Source of the DNA: Paraburkholderia sp. BL10I2N1
GTDB lineage: Bacteria > Pseudomonadota > Gammaproteobacteria > Burkholderiales > Burkholderiaceae
Length of the DNA: 64,000 nucleotides
Assembly (NCBI RefSeq): GCF_004361815.1
Contig: NZ_SNWA01000002.1
Location: 3,224,001-3,288,000 of the forward strand
Reading direction: 5' to 3'
Positions 45,159 to 54,334 of the stretch are shown one piece after another (position 1 is the stretch's first letter; each line of letters starts with the position of its first letter). Both the position numbers and the translations under genes were made by a program. A model generated the notes under the pieces. The model ran no database searches. It saw nothing but the letters and a program-made list of their open reading frames with translations, and was not told the origin of the DNA.

Positions 45159-46203
45159 CTTGAGTCAGGTTGAGCACTCGAGTTGTGAGCTGCGCAAAAA
45201 CCTCGTCGAAATCGCGTGCCTGTCTCCTGTAGCTATCAAGAACTACGCCCTCGGTCTCAAACTGGGCGTCGGTTAAAGCGAACACGGGGGTCCTCTTGTC
45301 CTGCGATTTTGCAATCAGCGTATTGAAGTCAGCGATCTGGCAAAGGCAGAGACTCGTATCGGCTCCGTATACTTGCTGATATTTTGGCAGGGGCAACATC
45401 ATCCCAGCGCCGGAAAGCGCTGCTTGAAATGGACCGGAAACCATCGCATTGATATCGTCTATCCAACGCTGAAATCCCGCCGTTGGCGATCCACCCCGCG
45501 GGCGATATTTTTGAATAACAGTGCCCAAGAATTTTGGCGTGCGCGTCGGATATGGGTATGCCGCGGCTTGAAGGACCGAATTCTGCTGCGCGCGGACGGA
45601 CCATGAATGCCAGCGAGGAAGAACTGAGGTCAGCGACTCAAGTGCCATCACTGAGAAGTAGTCTGGCGTTGTTGGCACAATGAAATAATCACTGGTCATC
45701 AGCAGGTTCTGGTTGATGGAACCAAGGCCAGGGTTCATGTCAACGAGCACAAAGTCCGCGTGGTATCGGTCTGCTGTAGCGTCGATGAGATGACTGAGAG
45801 CGCCAGGAAGGTTTTGCAGCGTTTGAATGGAGCCCGACAATTCCTGTGCAATTCCGAGGGTGACTTCGTATTCGGACAGCCGGATATGCCCTGGAAGCAA
45901 AAACATATTGGCTTGTCCGGGAACCTCTACACATTCGACTGCTTGGATCGGTCGCGGCTGGGACTCGAAGGCCGGAGCAAGTCCCGCCCTGATATTTCTT
46001 AGAGATGACTCTCCCCTGTAGAACGTCTCAAGCTGGTTCTCGTCGGGGTCGCCCAAAATTAGGCCGCTTAGATTGCATTGAGGATCCGCATCAACCAAGA
46101 GCACTCGATGCCCCATTTGCCCTAGCTTCCAGCCCAGATTGAAGGTGGTCGTCGTTTTACTGACTCCGCCCTTATGATTGAAAAGCGAAATTCTGACTGT
46201 CAT
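45151..46203 (-). CDS. ParA/MinD-family ATPase, partner of HEPN
   Basis: A 350-residue protein with deviant Walker A NHKGGVSKTTTTFNL, then VLLVDADPQCNLSGL and FVLVDMNPGLGSIN (Walker B). The serine in place of the usual glycine (KGGVSKT) is noteworthy. It is not next to parB or parS. Its overlap with a HEPN RNase gene marks it as the ATPase of a putative toxin or anti-phage pair rather than a partition ATPase. ATG 46203 follows an AT-rich region; an extension to 46266 is less likely. Confidence 0.85.
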   Translation of the reverse strand: MTVRISLFNHKGGVSKTTTTFNLGWKLGQMGHRVLLVDADPQCNLSGLILGDPDENQLETFYRGESSLRNIRAGLAPAFESQPRPIQAVECVEVPGQANMFLLPGHIRLSEYEVTLGIAQELSGSIQTLQNLPGALSHLIDATADRYHADFVLVDMNPGLGSINQNLLMTSDYFIVPTTPDYFSVMALESLTSVLPRWHSWSVRAQQNSVLQAAAYPYPTRTPKFLGTVIQKYRPRGGSPTAGFQRWIDDINAMVSGPFQAALSGAGMMLPLPKYQQVYGADTSLCLCQIADFNTLIAKSQDKRTPVFALTDAQFETEGVVLDSYRRQARDFDEVFAQLTTRVLNLTQDE

Positions 46204-46598
46204 TACGAAACCTTTTTGACTGTGCGTCGGAGGTGGACAACGAATTGAGCAATTATGCCCTACCAAGATTGATCAGCAACGCGTGCGGCTCATGTTGCCG
46301 ACAACCTGGAGACGGTTGGCGTGACGGAACGGCCCCTGCAAACCCGCCATTGACCCGCTGCGGCGTTCGCGGACCGAATCTGGTCGTCGTCCGCCATTAG
46401 CGTCAGGTAGCACCCGGCCAGGAACGGACTGTCAGTGCTGACTAAGTTAGGTCGCACAAACGACTGCTGCTTCGCGTAAACGGCCATTTGCAACGCAAAG
46501 TTGGAGGTCGCACATGCGGTGGATTAGCCGAATTGCTTCGGACCAGGGACGACAGCCTGCAAATCAACTCTTGCAGTTGATCAACAGCGATTATGTTC
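46204..46598. other. Non-coding gap upstream of the ParA-like gene
   Basis: No gene supported; should hold the ParA-HEPN promoter. Degenerate GC-rich motifs (GTTGCCGACAACCTGG) are similar to those in other gaps. Confidence 0.35.
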
Positions 46599-47219
46599 TC
46601 AACGTTCTTTCGACGTGCCCGGAGAAGATGATTGACTATCGCGCGCCATTCCCAGCTCATGCGCGAGGTCAAGAATGAGCAGGTTAGCTTGCGCAAGCAT
46701 TGCCTCGTTATGGGCGTGTTGCTCTTTCCAATCACAACTGGTATTGCATTTGATCCATAGTCCGTTCATCGGCGTATCCTGTTCGGCGAAGAAACGATAC
46801 TGAAACGCGTCAATTCTTTTTGCGACTTCGGGCGAGGCTAAAGATTGCGCGCGCGCCGATTCAGTTCGCCAACGTGCAATCAGGTCGACGGTCCTCTCCG
46901 TATAGCGGTCGAAGGCTTTCTTTTGCATTTCAACATTCTTGGCTTGCGCTGTCCCGAACCAACTCACATCGAGCGCAAGCGCCTCGCAGGTCATGATGGT
47001 CTCAGAGATATCATCGAATAGCTTTGCTTGAGCACGCGTTAGCTCCGTCCGCCGATCACTCGCAACATCAACTGACTTGATAATTAGGGGAACAACGGCT
47101 CCAGAAAGCGCCGCAGTGAGAATCAGCAAAAAGGCATTTTCAATAAACGAGTCGCTTTTTAACACACGGCGAAAAGCACTCTTATTCGGCGCATGCCCTT
47201 CTGACGGCTCTGTACTCAT
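46599..47219 (-). CDS. Hypothetical single-pass membrane protein
   Basis: A 206-residue protein (MSTEPSEGHAP start; an ATG at 47246 is possible) with one membrane segment (ENAFLLILTAALSGAVVPL) near the N-terminus and a long helical, probably coiled-coil, soluble domain holding a CNTSC pair. No family recognised. Confidence 0.55.
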   Translation of the reverse strand: MSTEPSEGHAPNKSAFRRVLKSDSFIENAFLLILTAALSGAVVPLIIKSVDVASDRRTELTRAQAKLFDDISETIMTCEALALDVSWFGTAQAKNVEMQKKAFDRYTERTVDLIARWRTESARAQSLASPEVAKRIDAFQYRFFAEQDTPMNGLWIKCNTSCDWKEQHAHNEAMLAQANLLILDLAHELGMARDSQSSSPGTSKER

Positions 47220-48187
47220 AGCTTGTCTCCAGCATCGCGATCTCAAAGGCCCGGTTCCGTCCGAAGAGCCCGCTTAGGAGGGTTCGAACGTCGCGATTTT
47301 GAATCACGACTGCTGCCGGGTACCATTTTTTACGGCTTGGGCCTTGTGTCAGTCGACCTAGGAACCTCGGCAGAGCGGGTTAGGATGCGAGTCCCTTCCC
47401 TTAAGAGTAGCAGGATTCAACTGCTTGGTCAGACCCCAGCTACTTCCTGTTTCGGGGACGTTGCTGGCGACAATCCAAATTCGCGTCGCTTCGCCAACGA
47501 CCGCTGAGGCTTGATCATTCGGCAGCACTAGGACGGCCGCCCGCCCGCTCAACGTTGGAAGTCGACCATCACCTACGTTCGAGGTCAGCCGCGCGAACGG
47601 CCGTTGCACCTCGTAAACTGCCGGCGAAGTCGGTTTGGGTCGAAGGGCGGCATAGGGTCGACACCGGTCTATCGCTTTTGGATACGCCTATTGCCGCGAT
47701 AACAGGCAGTTACCACGGCTGACCGATCGGACACGGTCGGTATGAAGGCCCGGATAGTAGTTATCCGACCCTTCGTTTCAGGATATTTTGTTCTTTTCCG
47801 GTGACTGAATTCAACGGGTTGAAAGCCCGGAGCCGTCCGCAGCAGCCCGTAGGCGAACGTGCGGGCGTGAACAGACCTTGTCTGGAGGGGCGGCGGATGA
47901 CTGCGGCGCCGGGAAGCAGGGCAGAAGAACTCACCAGCCGTGATCGACGCCGGTCGTTGCCTTGCGGCGTCAATCGAGCCCTGAGGCGCAGAACCCTAGC
48001 CGTACACCTTGCCCCCAGCGTCCCCGGCTTTGGGTCCGCAGGACCCGTCCGGCCGGACACCGGACGACGCGGTCCCCGCCGACGGGTGCCCGACTGCCGG
48101 AAAAGCGACGGGCCCCGGGGCGGATTGCGCTCAGGCCGGTTAATCGGGTAGGGTGGCAGATTCTCATCACGTCAACAGGACACCTCA
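47220..48187. other. Long non-coding region upstream of HU
   Basis: About 970 bases without a supported gene. It contains degenerate GC-rich repeats and a GGTTCGAA that is not part of a tRNA fold. The HU promoter should lie in the last 150 bases. Confidence 0.4.
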
Positions 48188-48466
48188 ATGAACAAGCAGG
48201 AACTCGTCGACGCGGTCGCCGCGAAGGCCGGTACGAGCAAGGCGTTGGCCGCCGAAACTCTCGATGCGCTGTTCGGCACCATCACGGCGGCGGTCACAAA
48301 GGGCGACACGGTCCAGCTGGTCGGGTTCGGGTCGTTTTCGACCGGGGCACGTGCGGCGCGGGTCGGCCGTAACCCGGCGACCGGTGCCGAGATCCAGATC
48401 GCGGCCGCGAAGACAGTCAAGTTCACGGCGGGCAAGGCGTTCAAGGAGGCAGTGAACGGCGCCTGA
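48188..48466 (+). CDS. HU-family nucleoid-associated DNA-binding protein
   Basis: A 92-residue HU/IHF-fold protein: [38 protein letters not shown] and [20 protein letters not shown], with the flexible arm and intercalating proline (NPATG) intact. It bends and compacts DNA. The ribosome site AGGACA precedes it. Accessory-replicon HU copies are common on plasmids. An IS110 element follows. Confidence 0.92.
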   Translation: MNKQELVDAVAAKAGTSKALAAETLDALFGTITAAVTKGDTVQLVGFGSFSTGARAARVGRNPATGAEIQIAAAKTVKFTAGKAFKEAVNGA

Positions 48467-48479
48467 GACCGGCTGCATC

Positions 48480-48712
48480 CGGTCTCCCGGTACGCCTTGA
48501 GTTGACGAATATGTTCTTGGAGATACCCGAAAGGCGGTGTGCCCCGTTACTATCTTCACTCCTCGATAATTGAGGATTTGGCCAGCTAGGCCCGGCATGA
48601 TTCTCGCCCCCAGTCGCAGTCATGATCCGGGGGGTGTTGTCACCGGGCCTGGTGGGTGGCTGGTGATCGCTAATAGGGGCTCGGCCGGGAACATCTTGAG
48701 GCCGTCCGTAAC
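48480..48712 (+). other. Non-coding leader of the IS110 element (candidate bridge-RNA region)
   Basis: About 230 bases between HU and the IS110 transposase lack an ORF. IS110 elements encode a structured bridge RNA in a non-coding end; hairpin-rich segments (GGGCCTGGTGGGTGGCTGG region) are present here. The element's exact end and the RNA are not defined by sequence alone. Confidence 0.3.
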
Positions 48713-49981
48713 GTGGATGCCGAGACTTGCCACCGATGTTGCAGGCCAAACCAGCTCAATCTGCATAAACACTTCGAAGCAAGAAACCAACAACATGATT
48801 CCGTCGATGTCTTCGTCGGCGTTGACGTAGGTAAAGGCCATCATCACGCCGTCGCTCTCGACCGGACCGGAAAGCGCCTGTATAACAAAGCGCTTCCAAA
48901 CGATGAGACCAAACTGCGCGCCCTCATCACCGAACTCAAGGCGCACGGCCAACTTCTATTCGTCGTCGACCAGCCCGCCACCATTGGTGCGCTGCCGCTG
49001 GCAGTCGCTCGCGACGAAGGCGTTCTGGTCGCCTATCTGCCAAAACTGGCCATGCGCCGCATCGCCGATCTGCATGCAGGCGAAGCCAAAGCCGACGCCC
49101 GCGATGCCGCCATCATTGCCGAAGCTGCCCGCTCGATGCCGCACGCGCTGCGCTCGCTTCGGCTGGCTGACGAACCGCTCGCCGAACTCACCATGTTGCG
49201 CGGTTTCGACGATGATCTCGCCGCACAGATCACGCAGACCAGCAACCGCATTCGCGGGCTGCTTACCCAGATCCATCCCGCGCTGGAACGGGTTCTGGGA
49301 CCGCGCCTCGACCATCCGGCCGTGCTCGATCTGCTTGAGCGATACCCGTCACCCGCCGAGCTTGCCGCGACCAGCGAGAAAACACTCGCCAACCGCCTCA
49401 CCAAACTTGCACCTCGCATGGGCAAAAGCCTCGCTGCCGAAATCGTTCAGGCGCTCAGCGAACAGGCTGTGGTCGTACCCGGTACACAGGCCGCGACCAT
49501 CGTCATGCCGCGCCTAGCCCAGCAGCTCGCATCTTTGCGCAAACAACGCGACGAGGTTGCCAGCGAAGTTGAACGGCTGGTGCATGCACACCCTCTTTGG
49601 CCGGTCCTGACCAGCATGCCGGGAGTCGGCGTCAGGACCGCCGCCAGACTCCTCACGGAAGTCGCCCACAAAGCCTTCGCTTCAGCTGCGCATCTTGCCG
49701 CCTACGCCGGCCTCGCCCCTGTCACCCGACGCTCAGGCTCTTCTATCCGTGGCGAACACCCATCCAGGCGGGGCAACAAGGTGCTCAAGCGTGCGCTCTT
49801 TCTCTCTGCCTTTGCCGCCCTGCGAGACCCGATCTCAAGGGACTATTACGCCCGCAAGGTCCAGCAGGGCAAGCGCCACAATCAGGCTCTCATCGCCCTT
49901 GCCAGACGGCGCTGCGACGTGCTGTTCGCAATGCTGCGCGACGGTACCCTCTACCAGCCGAAATCCGCCTCTAATGCTTGA
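48713..49981 (+). CDS. IS110-family transposase
   Basis: Up to 422 residues. DEDD domain start VDVFVGVDVGKGHHHAVAL, then LLFVVDQPATIGAL and ADARDAAIIAEAA; C-terminal Tnp domain with TSMPGVGVRTAARLL and AYAGLAPVTRRSGSSI. The catalytic serine region is in the latter. Conserved sequence begins about residue 30, so the true start may be downstream of ATG 48713. No terminal repeats are expected in IS110. Confidence 0.9.
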   Translation: MDAETCHRCCRPNQLNLHKHFEARNQQHDSVDVFVGVDVGKGHHHAVALDRTGKRLYNKALPNDETKLRALITELKAHGQLLFVVDQPATIGALPLAVARDEGVLVAYLPKLAMRRIADLHAGEAKADARDAAIIAEAARSMPHALRSLRLADEPLAELTMLRGFDDDLAAQITQTSNRIRGLLTQIHPALERVLGPRLDHPAVLDLLERYPSPAELAATSEKTLANRLTKLAPRMGKSLAAEIVQALSEQAVVVPGTQAATIVMPRLAQQLASLRKQRDEVASEVERLVHAHPLWPVLTSMPGVGVRTAARLLTEVAHKAFASAAHLAAYAGLAPVTRRSGSSIRGEHPSRRGNKVLKRALFLSAFAALRDPISRDYYARKVQQGKRHNQALIALARRRCDVLFAMLRDGTLYQPKSASNA

Positions 49982-50559
49982 CGAAACACATAGGGGGCAC
50001 CCCCCGCAGCCCGACGACCATAGTGGGCACGAATGCATACGGCTTCCCGGTCCATGCATGCTGCGGCGATGACTTGCCTTCTGTCACGCCTCAGGACGGC
50101 TGTGCCCGGGAACCGGTGCCGCTCGGGGAAAAACCGGTGCAGCGACCGCGGCACCCTCCGGCATGCAACGAACCAGGCTGACGCTGCGCACGTCGTCGGT
50201 ACCTGAAACCGCGGCAGAGCCCGCATGCGCGAAGCAACGCCGCTCCGGACAGGCTGTGCGTATCGGCTTAACACATTCGCACGATTCACCGTCCTGAAGG
50301 TAATATCAAGGCTCGCTTGAATCGACAGCCTGGCGGACATTGTCGACCGTAGCAGGCAAGCCTGGATGGACGATCGCGTCGTCGAATATTCTTTGCTGCG
50401 ATCGGGCCGATGGTAGCAACCCTCCAGCTGCTCGCGCCCATGAGCGCCTGCCCGATGTCCGGCACGCGGATCTTTGTGCACAAGCGCGCAAAGCGCAGAA
50501 TTGAAGAAGTTCAGCGACGCTGATAGGCTGCTCGCGGGCCTTTTGCCGTACCGACGGTG
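49982..50559. other. Non-coding region between IS110 and the ParE gene
   Basis: No supported gene; it includes the right end of the IS110 element, whose limit cannot be set. Confidence 0.35.
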
Positions 50560-50883
50560 TCAGTAAGTCTCGCCGTCGTCGCTCGACAGCCACGCCGGGA
50601 TATCGCGCTTGCCGTTGAGGACACGCCAGACCTCGACGTGATGCTTGCGCTCGATGTAGAAGATCAGATGCGGGTACCGAACAAGAGGCCATGAACGCAG
50701 GCCCGGTATATCCATCTCGTAGGCGTAACGGGGAGACCCGGTGCTGGGGTGCCTGGCGAGATGCGCGTATGCCCGCTCGATCTCCCCGATGAACCTGAGG
50801 GCGGCGTCTTCCGATCCTTCGTCCAGGAAGTAGTGCGTGAGCTCGTCTTCTACGTCCTCCTGGGCCAGTCGAGTCTCGGGCAC
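50560..50883 (-). CDS. ParE/RelE-superfamily toxin, apparently without antitoxin
   Basis: A 107-residue type II toxin (GTG start 50883, VPETRLAQEDVEDELTHYF). It has the ParE pattern: AALRFIGEIERAYAHLARH, GSPRYAYEMDIPGLRSW, HLIFYIERKHHVEVWRVL and GKRDIPAWL. ParE toxins inhibit gyrase; other family members are RNases. No ParD/CopG or Phd-type antitoxin ORF is evident within 300 bases on the same strand, so it may be a solitary or decayed module. Confidence 0.75.
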   Translation of the reverse strand: MPETRLAQEDVEDELTHYFLDEGSEDAALRFIGEIERAYAHLARHPSTGSPRYAYEMDIPGLRSWPLVRYPHLIFYIERKHHVEVWRVLNGKRDIPAWLSSDDGETY

Positions 50884-51198
50884 CGAATCCTTCGACGGAA
50901 AAGGCCGGAGGCCGTGTAACAATCACCCGGCGAGCGACGCGAAGGAATGAATGCCCCTTGACATAACGCCTGTCGTCGAACGCACACGTACGTCTGCCAC
51001 ACCGCACGTCAGCCATTAAACGCAACGGTGATACGACCTGACACCATTGAAGCCGACAAAAAAACGGCCCGCACCCTTCGCGGACCCGTCGTGGCAGAGC
51101 ACAGACGGGCGGCCAGTCTCCCGCCAGCCCCGCCTGTGCTCCGTTTTGCGGCCACGCGCTGTTAGCACGAGCCACCTCTACATGATAGGCAATAGACG
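50884..51198. other. Gap upstream of the ParE gene
   Basis: No antitoxin or other gene could be supported on either strand. Confidence 0.4.
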
Positions 51199-51810
51199 TT
51201 GACCCGCAAGGACTTCTCGGATCTATTCCGGTGGAGGCATTTGCTTGCCGCCAGTGCCTACAAATGGATAGCCGCCATGGCGGCTGCTGTCGACGAAACC
51301 CGGTATTCCATTCAACGACAGGTTAGGTTGAGGTCAACGCACCACACGACAGCCCTTAACGACTACCACAATGTCGTTTCGTCGTTGAGACTGCTGATGT
51401 CACTCTCGAGCACGGCGACGGATACGCCTTGGCTTCGCGAACTCGCGACGCTTCCACGGCTAAAGACGTGGACGCCGTCACTTTTTCTGTCCCGGGAGCG
51501 GATGCTGGTGCCGGCGATCCAGAGCGCTTTAGCCGCGACGTGGATGGGACCGACAGCTGTGGACGTGTACTTCGCACGGCTGGAACATTCAACCGACCGT
51601 CTGACTATCTTCGATGCCGTTTTGGGCCTCGCCAGTTTTGCGGTAAGGTACTTCGAACTGTCCTCGAGCATTCTGCCCCGAATTAAAGCAGCGTTAACCG
51701 AGCTCGAACCCGCTGTCGATAAGGACTTTGTCCGCGCGCTTATGCGCTCCTTTGACCTCGCTGTTAATGAACCTTTAGTAACTAAAAAGTTAAGTCTTCG
51801 CGATTTGTGA
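51199..51810 (+). CDS. Hypothetical protein, up to 203 residues
   Basis: A TTG-started frame (MTRKDFSDLFRWRHLLAAS) of helical character, with no recognised domain. Its end abuts the unusual protein at 51818, so it may be truncated. Low codon-bias support. Confidence 0.35.
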   Translation: MTRKDFSDLFRWRHLLAASAYKWIAAMAAAVDETRYSIQRQVRLRSTHHTTALNDYHNVVSSLRLLMSLSSTATDTPWLRELATLPRLKTWTPSLFLSRERMLVPAIQSALAATWMGPTAVDVYFARLEHSTDRLTIFDAVLGLASFAVRYFELSSSILPRIKAALTELEPAVDKDFVRALMRSFDLAVNEPLVTKKLSLRDL

Positions 51811-51817
51811 GAAGACT

Positions 51818-53332
51818 TCAGTGTGCTGCGGCCAGAATTGGAACGATGTTGAAACGGGTGAGAGAACAGGCAGCAGCGATGGCGGCGCGGCCCAGACGCG
51901 TGAGGTAGTAGCGGTAGGTATGGGCCACCTTCTTGATCAAGCCGAGTGTGCGCAGTCGCGAGAGCTGTCGGGACAGCACCGGGGCGCTCATGTCCACATG
52001 CCTGGCCAGATCGGCACGGCGCAGGCCATGCACGTTGAACTCGCCGCGCTGCAAGGCACGCAGCAGTGCTTGCTCGCCGCCGTTGAAGAAGTTGAGTCCT
52101 TTGACCCTGCGCTCATTACTGCCCACGCGGGACTGGCTCAAACGTTGAAGGTCGCGCTCACCTGCGCTGGGGTCATCCAGACTCGACAAAAACGCGAGGT
52201 AGCGCTGGTTGCAGCCCAGCATGATCTCGCGCAGGTCGAACAGGCTGTAGATGGTTTTCCTCAACGCTGCGAGTTCGTAGGTGCTTTGGCCATTCCTGTG
52301 TTCCACCTTGCGGTGGTGTTTGAAGAAGCTCACGTCGTTGATGGTGGTTTCTATCCGCAACACATGGGAGAACTTGTCGTAAACCTTGACGCTGGCAACG
52401 CCCATATGGTGCTTGATGCAGCGTCCCTCGATGCGGGTGGACAGCCGCGAGCCGATCTCCTGCGCCAATTGCGGCGTGACCTTCTTGCCCAGGAAGCCGG
52501 CTACTTTCCCGGCGTGCGCGGCCAGCACCGCCTGACGCGACAGCACGTCGTACAGCGGCACCAGCGTCTGTTGGCTGCGGAACATCAGGTCAGTGGAATA
52601 CTCGGCCTGCCGCAGGCTCCAGTGGTAGGTCTGGCCGAACACGTCGAGCACCGGGCACAGCCACTGCGCGTAGCGGTCCAGTCGCTCATGCAGCATATCG
52701 GGGCTCAGCGCGTCGGCGATGGCCTGTGCACGGTCCATATCGGCAATGCGCAAAAAGGCGTTGTCGGCCTGCACGAACCCGATGCCCTCGCGCTTGAGCG
52801 CACGGGCCACGGCGCCGTGGCCATTGCAGTAGAACTGCAAGCCGAACGGTGCCCAGGTCGGGACCCTGAGGTAGCACAGCCCGAGTTCGTCATCGATGAA
52901 GTAGAAGTAGTAGTGCAGACACTTGCCCGTCTCGGGGCGCAGGTAGGTCTTGCCGCTGCTCTTGTCGTGCCACGGCTTGTAGCTCGGGCAGGCCTCCATC
53001 GCCGAGATGACGTGCACCAGCCCGGGTGCATCGCCACGCCCCTGCAGCACGCGTGCCACCAGATCTTCCTTGCGGATGTGGCTCTTGTTGACGTGCTCAA
53101 TCTCGATGCCGGCGGCAGCGCAGACCTCTTGCGCGCGCACACGGATGCGTTCGCGCAGCGGTTCGGCGAACCTGGCGTAGTCGAATAGGCGAATGCCGTT
53201 GGCGTTCAGAAAACTCGTCATGCCCGCTGCGTAGCACGCGCCAGGCAGCGTGCCCGTGATCAGGATTCGGTCAAAGCACGACAGCACGCCGTGCAAATTC
53301 GCCGCGTAACGCTCAATCAGATCGGCCTTCAT
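51818..53332 (-). CDS. Uncharacterised 504-residue protein with C-terminal winged helix, possibly element-borne
   Basis: MKADLIERYAANLHGVLSCF opens a conserved N-terminal domain of unknown fold with LGLCYLRVPTWAPFGLQFY and KCLHYYFYFIDDELG in its middle; the C-terminus (HGLRRADLARHVDMSAPVL, then LIKKVAHTYRYYLTRLGRA) is a MarR-like winged helix. Similar proteins are usually labelled MarR-family or hypothetical and recur as multi-copy genes, suggesting a mobile element; that recollection is not verified. It lies head-on between two orphan frames (51199 and 53331), consistent with insertion. Confidence 0.65.
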   Translation of the reverse strand: MKADLIERYAANLHGVLSCFDRILITGTLPGACYAAGMTSFLNANGIRLFDYARFAEPLRERIRVRAQEVCAAAGIEIEHVNKSHIRKEDLVARVLQGRGDAPGLVHVISAMEACPSYKPWHDKSSGKTYLRPETGKCLHYYFYFIDDELGLCYLRVPTWAPFGLQFYCNGHGAVARALKREGIGFVQADNAFLRIADMDRAQAIADALSPDMLHERLDRYAQWLCPVLDVFGQTYHWSLRQAEYSTDLMFRSQQTLVPLYDVLSRQAVLAAHAGKVAGFLGKKVTPQLAQEIGSRLSTRIEGRCIKHHMGVASVKVYDKFSHVLRIETTINDVSFFKHHRKVEHRNGQSTYELAALRKTIYSLFDLREIMLGCNQRYLAFLSSLDDPSAGERDLQRLSQSRVGSNERRVKGLNFFNGGEQALLRALQRGEFNVHGLRRADLARHVDMSAPVLSRQLSRLRTLGLIKKVAHTYRYYLTRLGRAAIAAACSLTRFNIVPILAAAH

Positions 53333-53732
53333 GGTTCACTTCGGCATCGGCTGGCTATATGGCTACGCATCGTACTACCTGTTTGGTTCCGGCTCGTCCG
53401 GCTTAGGCAGCACAAGTTTGCTGTCGTCCTGGATCGCAAGCGGCACGCTGATGGAGCCAGTGTTGAGCCAAGCCGTGAAGAATGAGATGGCATCGCGTTT
53501 CGCCACCGTCGCTTTGCGGGCGTACGCCGACGCGGCCACGACCATTAGTGGATACTTCGTCGCTATTCTTGCCCTCCGGCTATTCATGGCAGATCGGCCT
53601 CACGATTTCTATCCCGAGGGACAACAACGGTCGCACGCAACCAACTTCGCTGCGGCAAAAGCCGCACTGCTACGTTCAAACAGCGTCGACATCCGAATTG
53701 AGACCGCAGCGACTCGGGGCACATATCATTGA
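53331..53732 (+). CDS. Hypothetical membrane-associated fragment
   Basis: A 133-residue frame (MVHFGIGWLYGYASYYLFG, then TISGYFVAILALRLFMADR) with two weakly hydrophobic stretches. It starts at the edge of the 51818 gene and may be the displaced remainder of an interrupted gene. Not recognised. Confidence 0.3.
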   Translation: MVHFGIGWLYGYASYYLFGSGSSGLGSTSLLSSWIASGTLMEPVLSQAVKNEMASRFATVALRAYADAATTISGYFVAILALRLFMADRPHDFYPEGQQRSHATNFAAAKAALLRSNSVDIRIETAATRGTYH

Positions 53733-54231
53733 CATGGGTCCGGGCATCACGCGTCACAGTCAGTTTGGGCAGCAAACGAATTGCCGCCGCAAGCACTTGA
53801 AAGGACAACTCCACAAGATGGCGCTCGAGCCGGAGGCCGGGCAGCTGGTTCCAAAGTCCTACTTGAAGCAATCCGGTTGCAAGTCTGCTCCAGCATGTGG
53901 CGACGGCGCATCAGTCCGAAATCCGCTGAAGGTTGCCCACATCATCTTCTGAAAAGTCCAGCAACTTCGAAAGCCTATCGCGCGAACGGCGAGGGGCAAT
54001 CTTTTCATTCTCGCAAGAACTGGTGCTGGCCGACCGGGTTTTTCTGCCGCGTAAATCCCATTCCGAGCTCGCTTTGTCCCGGCCTCGGCTACTGACAAAT
54101 GTTCCCAATCGATGTCGTCATCGCACATCACCAGCTAAAACATTTTGATGCAACGCTCGCGGTCCATATCCGCAAGTTGATGTCGTCGACCACTTGCCGC
54201 GCTTAGCGCGAATCGATGAAAAAAAGCGGTT
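53733..54231. other. Non-coding gap upstream of the amidase operon
   Basis: No gene supported on either strand. Confidence 0.4.
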
Positions 54232-54266
54232 GCATTACGATCGTAATGCTATATTATGATCGTAAT
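54230..54266 (+). promoter_or_regulatory. Double palindromic operator and promoter of the amidase operon
   Basis: GCATTACGATCGTAATGC (54232-54249) is a perfect palindrome and ATTATGATCGTAAT (54253-54266) is a second, one-mismatch copy, centres 19 bases apart. A promoter with -35 TTGCAT (54230-54235) and -10 TATTAT (54252-54257), 16-base spacer, is overlapped by both sites. The TetR gene of the operon is the likely binder. Confidence 0.65.
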
Positions 54267-54334
54267 TACATCGGTCGTGACGAACCTCTTGTCGAGGTCC
54301 GTACTACTGCGTCACATTATTTATGTGAGGACAT

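Noticed and set aside
45151..46203. Plasmid partition parA
   Set aside because: No parB or parS nearby and the gene is coupled to a HEPN RNase, so partition is unlikely.
47275..47300. tRNA suggested by GGTTCGAA
   Set aside because: No acceptor or anticodon stems can be paired around it.
51821..53188. 455-residue plus-strand ORF antisense to the 51818 gene
   Set aside because: Low-complexity composition and no motifs; the minus-strand protein has coherent domains.
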